NCBI GenBank assembly: GCA_947177675.1
Contig: CAMWVK010000012.1
Coordinates: 1-13,488, forward strand
Length of the DNA: 13,488 nt
Direction of reading: 5' to 3'
From: an uncultured Mucispirillum sp.
Lineage (GTDB): Bacteria > Chrysiogenota > Deferribacteres > Deferribacterales > Mucispirillaceae
The position numbers and the translations under genes are program-made. The notes below the pieces were generated by a model. It saw nothing but the letters and a program-made list of their open reading frames with translations, made no database searches and was not told where the DNA came from. Of the stretch, positions 1-8,101 are shown in pieces. Positions within the stretch are counted from its first letter, which is position 1. Every line of letters starts with the position of its first letter.

Positions 1-2
1 AT

Positions 3-248
3 ATGGCAGATATAATATTATTAGAAATAGAAGAAGATATACGCCTTGCTGCTCAGATTGTAACAAAAAGGCGTGGAATAGATTTAAAAGTATATGCAGA
101 TTATTCTGATTATCAAAAAAATATGCAGAAAGACGACATAGTTTGCTCATCTAATATTGTAGAATGTAAAGAGCATAATTTATGCTGTATTAAAAAGCCT
201 TATACAGCTCATCAGTTACTAGAGCTTATAGGCAGAGTGAGGTTGTAA
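3..248 (+). CDS. Degenerate receiver-like (CheY-fold) small protein
   Basis: This is an 81-residue protein. Its N-terminus (ADIILLEIEEDIRLAAQI) resembles the first strand, acidic patch and first helix of response regulator receivers. Its C-terminus (IKKPYTAHQLLELIGRV) resembles the conserved Lys-Pro turn and last helix of that fold. Full receivers have about 120 residues. Here the middle is short, and the place where the phosphorylated aspartate normally follows 'PDLVLLD' reads DDIVCSS, so the phosphoacceptor appears lost. I infer a pseudo-receiver that cannot be phosphorylated in the usual way and may act by protein contact. The stop codon is followed immediately by the dnaE ATG, so the two are almost certainly co-transcribed and translationally coupled. 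The ATG two bases into the window looks like a natural receiver start, but an upstream extension cannot be excluded. The family assignment is by eye only. Confidence 0.6.
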   Translation: MADIILLEIEEDIRLAAQIVTKRRGIDLKVYADYSDYQKNMQKDDIVCSSNIVECKEHNLCCIKKPYTAHQLLELIGRVRL

Positions 249-3200
249 ATGTCAGAAGTAAAAGAAAAAGAAAGCTTAAAAGGAAGGTTTGTTCATCTTC
301 ATCTGCATACGCTGTATTCTGCACTTGATGGTGCAATCAAAATTAAAAAACTGGCTGAAAATTTAAAAGCAAATGGAATGGATGCCTGTGCCATTACTGA
401 CCATGGTGTAATGTATGGTATAATAGATTTTTACAATACTATGAAAAAAGAAGGTATAAAGCCTATTATAGGCAGTGAGTTTTATATTTCTCCCGGCAGT
501 CGTTTTGATAAGAAAGACTATTATAAGCAGGGTGATGATACTAACTACCATTTAGTGTTACTTGCAGAAAATAATGAAGGTCTGCAAAATCTTTACAAGC
601 TTTCTACTATAGGGTTTTTAGAAGGATTTTATAGAAAACCACGAATAGACAAGGAAACATTAAGGCAGTATTCAAAAGGGATAATTGCTCTTTCTGCATG
701 TTTAGGTGGCGAAATATCCCGTAAGTTTTTAAAGGAAGGATATGAAGCAGCAAGAGATGCTGCTATTGAATATGATGAAATACTTGGCAGAGGCAGCTAC
801 TTTTTAGAGATACAGGAAAATGGTATTCCAGAGCAGAAAATAGTGAATAATCAGCTTATACAAATATCAAAAGAAACAGGCATACCACTTGTTGCCACAT
901 GTGACAGCCATTATTTAAATAAGGAAGATTATTCATCACATAATATATTAATGCAAATACAGCTTGGTCAGGTGGGCGATGAAAAATTTAAAACTAGATT
1001 AAAACCTGTAGAAACATTTCAGCATGTAAAAACAGACACTGCACCACAAACAGAAGGCGATGTAAACGGCTATCTTGCAAGAGAAGATGATTTAGATGAT
1101 TTAAGCAGAGATACTTCTGATACATTAGACCCTGCAATAATGCACTCCCGAAGCGGCAGAATGGATTATTCCAGCATGCTTTATGTAAAAAATCCTGATG
1201 AAATGTATAATGATTTCAGTTACTGTACAGAAGCTGTTGAAAATACTGTAAAAATAGCAGAAAGATGTAATGTAAGTATAACTTTTGGTATAAACCACCT
1301 GCCGCAATATGAAGTGCCGAAAGGCTATACTCTTGAATCATATTTTAGAGAACTTTCTGAAAATGGATTAAAAGAGCGTCTTAAAAAAGTGCCAGAAGAA
1401 AAACATCCTATATATTGGGAACGGCTTAATTATGAACTTGAAATTATTGTTATGAAAGGCTTTGATGCATATTTTTTAATAGTGTGGGATTTTATTAACT
1501 ATTCAAGAAAAAACAATATTCCAGTAGGTCCAGGCAGGGGTTCAGGAGCTGGCTCACTTGTAGCTTATTCATTAACTATTACAGATATTGACCCTATCAA
1601 ATTTAAACTTTTTTTTGAAAGATTTTTAAATCCAGAGCGTGTCAGTATGCCAGATTTTGATATAGACTTCTGCATAAGAGGCAGAGAAGAAGTTATAAAA
1701 TATGTAAGCCAAAAATATGGGGAAGAAAAAGTATCTCAAATAGTAACATTTGGCACATTAAAGCCAAAAAATGCTGTCCGAGATGTGTGCAGGGTATATA
1801 ATACTCCACTTGTGGAAGTAAATAAGCTTGCTAAATCTATTCCAGATGGTCCAAGTATTACCACATTTCAAAAAGCTTACGATGCAGACCCAGAATTATA
1901 CAGTAAATTTGAAAATATAGAGCATGGGGCAGAAATACGCAGACATAGTGAAAATTTGGAAGGTTCTATCCGTCAGGTTGGTATGCATGCGGCTGGTGTT
2001 GTAATAGCCGATAAACCGCTTGTAGAGTATGCACCACTGGCAAAAGGTCCAAAGGGTGAGGTTATTCTGCAGTTTGAAAAAGGTGCGGCAGAATCTGTTG
2101 GACTTATTAAGTTTGACTTTTTAGGGCTTAAAAACTTAACAATTATTGATGAGGCAGTAAAAAGAATAAATGCCACAGTGGATAAGGATTTTGATATAAA
2201 CCATATTCCATTTGATGATATGGAAGTATATGCAATGCTGCAGCGAGGAGAGACAGCAGGAGTGTTCCAGCTTGAAAGTGCGGGTATGAAATCACTGCTT
2301 AAAAAATTAAGACCTACGGTTTTTGAAGATATTATTGCTGCTAATGCTTTATACCGTCCAGGACCTATTGAAAGTGGTATGCTTGACAGTTTTATAAAAA
2401 GAAAACATGGTGAAGAAGAAGTAATATATCCTTTTGAAGAAATCAAAGATATATTAGAAGAAACTTATGGAGTTATTGTTTATCAAGAGCAGGTTATGCA
2501 GATAGCTCAAGTTTTAGGCGGCTACTCTCTTGGTGCTGCGGATATGCTTAGGCGTGCTATGGGTAAGAAAAAGAAAGAAGAAATGGAAAAAAATAGAGCC
2601 ATATTCTTATACGGTGATGAAGAAAAAAATATACCCGGTGTACAAAAATTAGGAAAAGATGTGCAAAAAGCATCAGATTTATATGACTTAATAGATAAAT
2701 TTGCAGGCTATGGTTTTAATAAATCACACTCAGCAGCTTATGCTTATGTTGCATATCAAACAGCCTATTTAAAACTAAAATATCCAAAAGAATATATGAG
2801 TGCATTATTATCTGTTTCTATTGATAATATTGATGATGTAGTAAAATATATAGATGAATGTACAAAAATGGGCATAAAAATACTTCCGCCGGATATTAAT
2901 AAAAGTTACTCTGATTTTAGAGTGGAAAATGATGGCATTCGTTTTGGTCTTGGAGCCATTAAAAGTGTAGGGCAGGCAGCTATTGAATCATTTATTAAAG
3001 AGCGGGAAAAAAATGGTGACTATACAAGCATATATGATTTATGTGACAGAATGGATTTTAAATCATCTGCTAATAAAAAAACTATAGAAGCTTTTATTTA
3101 TTCTGGCACACTTGACTGTTTTGGTAAATCAAGGCATCAGCATATATGTGTGTATATGACTGCACTTGAAGCAGCAGCCAGCAAAGCAAAGGACAGAGAA

Positions 3201-3977
3201 AAAGGTTTTGGCTCAATAGAAGATTTTTTAATTGGAGAAAAAGACGAATTTTATCCAGATGTGGAAGAACTTTCTGCAAGAGAACTGCTTTTTAGAGAAA
3301 AAGAAATATTAGGCTTTTACTATTCAAGCCACCCATTACGGGAATATAATAAATATATAGAAACTTTTGCAGAAGATATGGAACTTGTAAGCGGTATGCG
3401 AAGTGAGGGTGAAGTAGTTGTTGCAGGTATGATTAAAAGCATACGAATACACATTACAAAAACTAAAAAAGAAAAAATGGCATTTTTAGAGCTTGAAGAT
3501 GCAAAAAATAGTGTAGAGATAGTAGTTTTTCCAAAAACTTATGCAGATAATATGATGCACTTAAAAGAAGATAATATAATAGCTGTCAAGGGTATGTTTA
3601 CACCAAATCATGAAGACAGCACAGGCATTATTAGTGCAAGAAAAATTATGACTTTAGGGCAGGCATTAGAAGAAAATACTGCCCGTTTAAAAATTACAAT
3701 AGATACTGAGAAATCAACACCAGACAGGGTATTCCAGATAAAAACCCTGCTCGCACGGTTTAAAGGCAGCCTGCCTGTGCAGGTAGAATTTATACTGCCT
3801 AATAAAAGAGTGTTAATGGGAGTATCTGAAGAATATGAAGTATGCCCTGAAACAGAGTTTTTAGAGCTTTTAAAACAGGTGCCGGGTGTTATAGATATTG
3901 AATTTATACCAGCAGGAGACAACACATATTCAGTAAACGAAGAAAATTATACAATGGATACATGGAGTATAGCATAA
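249..3977 (+). CDS. dnaE: DNA polymerase III subunit alpha (replicative polymerase)
   Basis: This is the catalytic subunit of the replicative DNA polymerase (C family), which synthesises both strands at the fork. It has 1242 residues, against about 1160 in E. coli. The N-terminal PHP domain has an HLHLHT motif (H18, H20) and further likely metal ligands D27, H52, E77, H101, C151, D219 and H221. The palm carries GPGRGSGAGS at 427-436, the catalytic pair D469 and D471 in PDFDIDF, and the third aspartate D623 in KFDFLGL. Fingers follow, with the helix-hairpin-helix region near 890-960. An OB-fold lies around 1055-1110 (VVVAGMIKSIRI onward), then a tail that in relatives binds tau. A roughly 50-residue acidic insertion sits at about 248-303 in the PHP domain. 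The usual internal clamp-binding site is degenerate (GSIEDFL, 988-994). The ATG directly follows the upstream stop, with GTGAGG six bases before it. The stop overlaps the thiD start. Confidence 0.98.
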   Translation: MSEVKEKESLKGRFVHLHLHTLYSALDGAIKIKKLAENLKANGMDACAITDHGVMYGIIDFYNTMKKEGIKPIIGSEFYISPGSRFDKKDYYKQGDDTNYHLVLLAENNEGLQNLYKLSTIGFLEGFYRKPRIDKETLRQYSKGIIALSACLGGEISRKFLKEGYEAARDAAIEYDEILGRGSYFLEIQENGIPEQKIVNNQLIQISKETGIPLVATCDSHYLNKEDYSSHNILMQIQLGQVGDEKFKTRLKPVETFQHVKTDTAPQTEGDVNGYLAREDDLDDLSRDTSDTLDPAIMHSRSGRMDYSSMLYVKNPDEMYNDFSYCTEAVENTVKIAERCNVSITFGINHLPQYEVPKGYTLESYFRELSENGLKERLKKVPEEKHPIYWERLNYELEIIVMKGFDAYFLIVWDFINYSRKNNIPVGPGRGSGAGSLVAYSLTITDIDPIKFKLFFERFLNPERVSMPDFDIDFCIRGREEVIKYVSQKYGEEKVSQIVTFGTLKPKNAVRDVCRVYNTPLVEVNKLAKSIPDGPSITTFQKAYDADPELYSKFENIEHGAEIRRHSENLEGSIRQVGMHAAGVVIADKPLVEYAPLAKGPKGEVILQFEKGAAESVGLIKFDFLGLKNLTIIDEAVKRINATVDKDFDINHIPFDDMEVYAMLQRGETAGVFQLESAGMKSLLKKLRPTVFEDIIAANALYRPGPIESGMLDSFIKRKHGEEEVIYPFEEIKDILEETYGVIVYQEQVMQIAQVLGGYSLGAADMLRRAMGKKKKEEMEKNRAIFLYGDEEKNIPGVQKLGKDVQKASDLYDLIDKFAGYGFNKSHSAAYAYVAYQTAYLKLKYPKEYMSALLSVSIDNIDDVVKYIDECTKMGIKILPPDINKSYSDFRVENDGIRFGLGAIKSVGQAAIESFIKEREKNGDYTSIYDLCDRMDFKSSANKKTIEAFIYSGTLDCFGKSRHQHICVYMTALEAAASKAKDREKGFGSIEDFLIGEKDEFYPDVEELSARELLFREKEILGFYYSSHPLREYNKYIETFAEDMELVSGMRSEGEVVVAGMIKSIRIHITKTKKEKMAFLELEDAKNSVEIVVFPKTYADNMMHLKEDNIIAVKGMFTPNHEDSTGIISARKIMTLGQALEENTARLKITIDTEKSTPDRVFQIKTLLARFKGSLPVQVEFILPNKRVLMGVSEEYEVCPETEFLELLKQVPGVIDIEFIPAGDNTYSVNEENYTMDTWSIA
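3964..3967 (+). promoter_or_regulatory. Ribosome binding site deciding the thiD start
   Basis: GGAG lies nine bases before the ATG at 3977 and inside the end of dnaE. It favours that ATG over the in-frame ATG at 3962, which would place the site inside the coding sequence. The dnaE stop and thiD start overlap as TAATG, a standard re-initiation arrangement. Confidence 0.6.
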
Positions 3978-4819
3978 TGGTAAAAAAAGCATTAACAATA
4001 GCAGGAAGTGACAGTGGCGGTTGTGCAGGCATACAGGCAGATATTAAAACAATGGGTGCATTAGGTGTATTTGGTATGAGTGTTATTACTGCTGTTACTT
4101 CTCAAAACACGCTTGGTGTTAAATATATTGAAGAATTAAGCACAAAATCAGTTATTACTCAGATTGAAGCTGTATATGATGATATAACACCTGATGCTGT
4201 AAAATCAGGTATGCTTTTTTCAAAGGATATAATAGAAGCAGTATCTTATGTATTAAAATCAAGGAATAAAAGCCCTTATGTGCTAGACCCTGTAATGGTT
4301 GCCACAAGCGGAGCAAAGCTTTTAAAAGATGATGCTGTTTCCTATATGGTGGAAAAGCTTTTCCCACTTGCCTATGTGGTTATACCAAATATACCAGAAG
4401 CAGAGCTTTTATGCAATATGAAAATAGAAAGTCAGGAACATGCAGATACTGCATGCAGGAAAATAAAAGAAATGGGTGTGCAAAATGTTATCATAAAAGG
4501 TGGTCATTTTAAGGGGGAAGAATCTGTTGATACATTATTTGACGGTGAAAATCATTATGAAATAGCTGCCATGCGTATAAATTCAAAAAATACTCACGGC
4601 ACAGGCTGCACTTATTCTTCTGCAATATGCTCATACCTTGCATTAGGCTTTTCGCTGCTTGATGCGGTAAAATATGCAAAACAGTATATAACATCAGCCA
4701 TTATATACGGGGCAGATATGAATATAGGCAGTGGCAGCGGTCCTGTAAACCATTTTTTTGAAAATGTAAAAAATAATAATGAGGGCACAATATCTTTTGG
4801 GAGCTGCAATTGTGGCTGA
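3977..4819 (+). CDS. thiD: Hydroxymethylpyrimidine / phosphomethylpyrimidine kinase
   Basis: ThiD phosphorylates 4-amino-5-hydroxymethyl-2-methylpyrimidine and then its monophosphate, giving HMP-PP for thiamine phosphate synthase in the cytoplasm. The protein starts VKKALTIAGSDSGGCAGIQAD, the typical substrate and glycine-rich start of this ribokinase-fold family. It contains LDPVMVATSGAKLL, the GGH segment near 176, and the anion-hole motif GTGCTYSSA with the family's reactive-site cysteine at C211. Near the end is the GSGPVNHFF signature. At 280 residues it is slightly longer than the usual 260-270. I chose the ATG at 3977 because it follows GGAG and overlaps the dnaE stop; an ATG 15 bases upstream is in frame. 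No thiamine riboswitch is visible before it and no other thi genes adjoin, so expression probably follows dnaE. The methyltransferase start overlaps its 3' end. Confidence 0.96.
   Translation: MVKKALTIAGSDSGGCAGIQADIKTMGALGVFGMSVITAVTSQNTLGVKYIEELSTKSVITQIEAVYDDITPDAVKSGMLFSKDIIEAVSYVLKSRNKSPYVLDPVMVATSGAKLLKDDAVSYMVEKLFPLAYVVIPNIPEAELLCNMKIESQEHADTACRKIKEMGVQNVIIKGGHFKGEESVDTLFDGENHYEIAAMRINSKNTHGTGCTYSSAICSYLALGFSLLDAVKYAKQYITSAIIYGADMNIGSGSGPVNHFFENVKNNNEGTISFGSCNCG
4799..4803 (+). promoter_or_regulatory. Ribosome binding site supporting a GTG start for the methyltransferase
   Basis: GGGAG lies eight bases before the GTG at 4812. The in-frame ATG at 4779 has only A/T-rich sequence before it, so the GTG start is preferred even though it shortens the protein by 11 residues. 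Confidence 0.6.
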
Positions 4820-5546
4820 TATATATAAAGAATATGACTGCTTTGCTTATTTTTATAATAAATACTGGACGATTAATGCACCACTTTATTTAGAAAAGGC
4901 ATTAGATATTCTTCTGCTTGAAAAATTAGAAGAAAATGCACATATTTTAGATGTATGCTGCGGCACTGGCAATGTGGCAGGTTTACTGCATGAAAGGGGC
5001 TATAATATGACAGGGCTTGACGGTTCAAGCCTTATGCTGGACTTTGCAAAAGAAAATGCTCCAGCAGTAGAATTTATTCAGGCAGATGCAAGAGATTTTA
5101 ATTTAGGCAGGAAATTTCAAGCCATCACCTGCCTTTTTGACAGCATAAACCATCTTTTAAGTAAAGATGATGTATTATTAGTATTTAAAAATATTTATGA
5201 GCATTTAGAAGAAAATGGAATATTTATTTTTGATGTAAACTCTCTTTCTTCTTCAACTGATGTAGATTTAAGTGATTTTTCTGCGGTAGAAGAAAATGAA
5301 GTTTTTATTTCTCAAGGCTCATATAACAGTATAGAAAAATTAATAACATACTCTTTAACTGCATTTATTAAAGAAGATAATAAATGGGTAAGATATGATA
5401 ATAAAATATATGAAAGATATTATGAAGAAAAGCTTTTAATATCAATACTCAAAAAAGCAGGCTTTAGAAATACTGCATATACTTATGGTGCAGATATTGG
5501 AATAGAGCCTTTTGAAGACAGAGTATTTTTTACAGCATGGAAATAG
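4812..5546 (+). CDS. Class I SAM-dependent methyltransferase
   Basis: This is a 244-residue Rossmann-fold methyltransferase that would transfer a methyl group from S-adenosylmethionine; the acceptor is unknown. Motif I is ILDVCCGTGNVA (D47, G51, G53), followed by an acidic ribose-binding turn in MTGLDGSS. Next come QADARDF (motif II) and the CLFDSINHLL segment typical of small-molecule methyltransferases of the Methyltransf_11/25 type. The long C-terminal part (IEKLITYSLTAFIKEDNKWVRYDNKIYERYYEE) matches the cap-like region of that subgroup. The GTG start overlaps the thiD stop by eight bases and has a good ribosome binding site. The next gene begins one base after its stop. Neither neighbour indicates a substrate, and adjacency to thiD alone does not show a thiamine role. 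The family call is firm and the specific function is not assigned. Confidence 0.88.
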   Translation: MADIYKEYDCFAYFYNKYWTINAPLYLEKALDILLLEKLEENAHILDVCCGTGNVAGLLHERGYNMTGLDGSSLMLDFAKENAPAVEFIQADARDFNLGRKFQAITCLFDSINHLLSKDDVLLVFKNIYEHLEENGIFIFDVNSLSSSTDVDLSDFSAVEENEVFISQGSYNSIEKLITYSLTAFIKEDNKWVRYDNKIYERYYEEKLLISILKKAGFRNTAYTYGADIGIEPFEDRVFFTAWK

Positions 5547-5547
5547 T

Positions 5548-6921
5548 ATGAAAAAGTTAATTTTATTTTTATTTACAGTTTTATTCGCTTTTAATGCTTA
5601 CAGTGCAGATTTACAGGGAGTAGGCTATGGCTCTACAATGGAAGAAGCAAAACAGGAAGCATTGTCTGATTTATCAGCCTCAGTAAAAGTGCAGGTATTT
5701 TCAAAGCATGAGCAGACAACATATAAAAATCAGGATAAAATACAGTCAGATTATACACGCTGGACAAAACTTTCTACAAATGTGCCGCTGCTTAATCCGT
5801 CAGTATATTATTCCCGTGAAAATGGCAGGCACAAAGCTACTGCTGTTATTGATAATCCTTCATTATACAGTAAAAAACTTACAGATATTGCAGGTCGTAT
5901 TGATGAAATGACAAAAGATGTAAAAACAGGCGGTGATAAAGCATTAAATTACAGAGTATTAAAATCTGTGCAGAACCTGTATGATGAATATGAAAGCTAT
6001 CAGGCTGTGGCAGATGTACTTGGTATAAAAGATTATTTACTGCCTAGAATAAGTGGTTCAGAAGCATTAAAAATGATACTTGAAATACAGGAAACTCCAC
6101 CAAGTTTAGAAGTAGCTGCAGAAGTGCTTACAAAAGATATGAATGAAAAAAATATATTCGTAGCACCAGTTCTGTATGCAGGCAAAGAAAATGTTACAGA
6201 GTTTGGTGCATTTTTTAAAGATATGCTTTCAACTAAGGTAAACTCTGTGGAAGTAGAAGAAGATGGCAGAAATAAACTTCGCTGCTCGTATTACCAAAGC
6301 GTCAGTGATATTATTATGGCATGCTCACTGATTACTGGAGTATCAAAAGTATTAAAATCATCAGCTGTTAAAATACCAAAAGAGCTTGTTACAATGGGAA
6401 CTGTGCCAAAAACTGATTTCTCATCTATTTTAAATACATATACACCTCCAAAAACAGATTATAAAATATGGCTGAAAATATCTACTGATGGCGACCCAGC
6501 ATTTTTACGGGAAAATGAGCCTTTTACTCTGCTTGTTAAAGCAAATAAATCGGGATATGTATATTTTCTTACAGCAAATAATGCACCTGACGGTGAAGCA
6601 AATATTTTACTTTTAGACTGGAATAATAAGTTTATTAAATATATTGACGAAAAGAATGTAAATAAATGGATAAGTTTAGGACATTACAGGGTTAAGGCAC
6701 CTTTTGGCAGCGAAACTTTATATGCCTTTGGTTTAGAAAGAGAACCAATGGCAGAACATATTGTGCCAGAATATACTATTGATAAAATAGGTTATTTAAA
6801 AAATGTCCGCCCTGAAGTGCTTATGCAGGATGTATTATACCTTTTTAAAAGACAGCAGGGAGATAAAACTATGTCATCTATTACATATACAACAGCACCA
6901 AACAGAAAGAAAATGCAGTAG
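5548..6921 (+). CDS. Secreted LPP20-like / DUF4384 protein
   Basis: This 457-residue exported protein has a clear signal peptide: MKK, a hydrophobic core to about residue 16, and probable cleavage after AYS at 19. There is no lipobox cysteine, so it should be soluble in the periplasm or beyond. Residues about 22-110 (DLQGVGYGSTMEEAKQEALS onward) resemble the LPP20 lipoprotein family, in which such 'G-x-G...A...A' segments fold as an alpha/beta unit. Residues about 304-395 (IWLKISTDGDPAFLRENE, YVYFLTANN, ILLLDWNN, ETLYAFGLER) look like a DUF4384 domain, a beta-sandwich-like unit often found beside caspase-like or kinase domains. The middle part is not recognised. The start at 5548 places the signal peptide at the N-terminus and has GGAA five bases ahead; an earlier in-frame ATG at 5512 would bury it. 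It lies eight bases before the WD40 gene, which suggests a joint role. Confidence 0.8.
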   Translation: MKKLILFLFTVLFAFNAYSADLQGVGYGSTMEEAKQEALSDLSASVKVQVFSKHEQTTYKNQDKIQSDYTRWTKLSTNVPLLNPSVYYSRENGRHKATAVIDNPSLYSKKLTDIAGRIDEMTKDVKTGGDKALNYRVLKSVQNLYDEYESYQAVADVLGIKDYLLPRISGSEALKMILEIQETPPSLEVAAEVLTKDMNEKNIFVAPVLYAGKENVTEFGAFFKDMLSTKVNSVEVEEDGRNKLRCSYYQSVSDIIMACSLITGVSKVLKSSAVKIPKELVTMGTVPKTDFSSILNTYTPPKTDYKIWLKISTDGDPAFLRENEPFTLLVKANKSGYVYFLTANNAPDGEANILLLDWNNKFIKYIDEKNVNKWISLGHYRVKAPFGSETLYAFGLEREPMAEHIVPEYTIDKIGYLKNVRPEVLMQDVLYLFKRQQGDKTMSSITYTTAPNRKKMQ

Positions 6922-6929
6922 GGTATTAT

Positions 6930-8054
6930 ATGAAAAAAATATTTATTACAGTAATAATTTTATATGCATTTAATTTATCAGCAGCACCAAAGATAGATTA
7001 CAGCAAAGCATATTATGTATCAAGTACCGCAGCAACGGAGCAGGTGGCAGTTTTTGGCAGTTTTGATGGAAATATAAGGCTTATAGATGTGAAAACTTCT
7101 GATATAGCACTTCTTGATAATGCACATAAAAAGCCAGTCATATCTATGAGTGTATCCTATGATGGCAGGTATTTAGTAAGTGCAGGGCAGGATGATGTGA
7201 TTATTTTTTGGGATATAGAAAGTTATAAAGAAATTAAGAGAATTATAAAACCGGGTATGGGTGTGCGTGCCGTTGCATTAAGCCCAAAAGCAGATAAGTT
7301 ATACATTGCTTATCCTGCCATCATATATGAATATGATACAAAAAACTGGGTAAATACCGGACTTTATGAAGGATATAAAAATGGCATTTATTCTATTGCA
7401 GTAAACAGCAGTGGTAAAATATTGGCTGCTGGTTCAAAAAATGGGGATATTTATATTACTGATTTAGAAAAAAGGGAAATCACTGATACTTACAGGGCAG
7501 GCAGCCAGTTAATTATGAGTCTTGATTTTGCTGTGGATAAAGATATTTTAATCAGTGGAGGATATGATAATACTGTCCGTATATATAATATAGGTAAAAT
7601 AATGCCTGTAAAAGAATTTTCATTATTTAAAGATGCAGTAAAATCTGTAAAGATAAGTAATGATGGCACTCGTGCTGCCATAGGCTCATCAGATGGCACT
7701 GCGGTAATTTATAATATATTATCAGGTCAGGTAATAAGCCAGACTATATCAGAATCTGGTGAAATAACATCACTTTCAGCACCAAAAAGCTTAAATTTTA
7801 CAGCTTACGGAAAAGGTACAGCATTTCAAGAAGAAAGATATGGTGTTATATCATATCCAAGTAAAAAAGGAATATATAGGAAACTTTACTCGTTTCAAGG
7901 GAGCGATATTATAATATCGGAAAAAGGATATATAAACGGCAGGGGCGGTTTTGGAGAATATATATCATCATATAATAGTGGCAATAAAGAAACAATGTCA
8001 GAAATAATGGAAAACTATTTCAGACAGGATAGACTGAAAGTAACACTGCCATAA
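6930..8054 (+). CDS. Secreted WD40-repeat beta-propeller protein
   Basis: This 374-residue protein has a signal peptide (MKKIFITVIILYAF, likely cleavage after LSA at 18) and then WD40-type repeats. Blades start near residues 35, 70, 112, 153, 195, 239 and 279. The clearest are 'ISMSVSYDGRYLVSAGQDDVIIFWDI' in the second, 'IAVNSSGKILAAGSKNGDIYITDL' in the fourth and 'LDFAVDKDILISGGYDNTVRIYNI' in the fifth, which suggests a seven-bladed propeller with a weak last blade. The C-terminal tail has ISEKGYING (333-337) and YFRQD (363-367). This resembles the 'ITPDGYYNAS...YYRPDL' tail that in larger proteins joins a WD40 propeller to a caspase-like domain. Here the protein ends at that point. It probably acts as a periplasmic or cell-surface binding scaffold. 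AGGG seven to eight bases ahead supports the start. It is the last gene of the plus-strand block, and no convincing terminator follows it. Confidence 0.85.
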   Translation: MKKIFITVIILYAFNLSAAPKIDYSKAYYVSSTAATEQVAVFGSFDGNIRLIDVKTSDIALLDNAHKKPVISMSVSYDGRYLVSAGQDDVIIFWDIESYKEIKRIIKPGMGVRAVALSPKADKLYIAYPAIIYEYDTKNWVNTGLYEGYKNGIYSIAVNSSGKILAAGSKNGDIYITDLEKREITDTYRAGSQLIMSLDFAVDKDILISGGYDNTVRIYNIGKIMPVKEFSLFKDAVKSVKISNDGTRAAIGSSDGTAVIYNILSGQVISQTISESGEITSLSAPKSLNFTAYGKGTAFQEERYGVISYPSKKGIYRKLYSFQGSDIIISEKGYINGRGGFGEYISSYNSGNKETMSEIMENYFRQDRLKVTLP

Positions 8055-8101
8055 AAGTGCTATTTTAAGATAATAGGCTAATTTGAAATAAGATAATAAT
8101 A

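Noticed and set aside
1973..2446. 157-codon open frame on the minus strand inside dnaE
   Set aside because: It is antisense to the conserved DnaE palm and fingers, its translation is low-complexity Ser/Ile/Phe-rich, and there is no ribosome binding site. It is a shadow of dnaE codon use.
3900..3980. Thiamine pyrophosphate riboswitch before thiD
   Set aside because: The space before thiD is dnaE coding sequence, and no THI-box pattern (such as CTGAGA) is visible near the start.
4779..4811. Longer methyltransferase from an in-frame ATG at 4779
   Set aside because: No ribosome binding site precedes it and the extra residues are not family-like. GTG at 4812 has GGGAG at good spacing.
5512..5547. 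Longer DUF4384 protein from an ATG at 5512
   Set aside because: It would put 12 residues before an evident signal peptide and overlap the methyltransferase end. The ATG at 5548 fits better.
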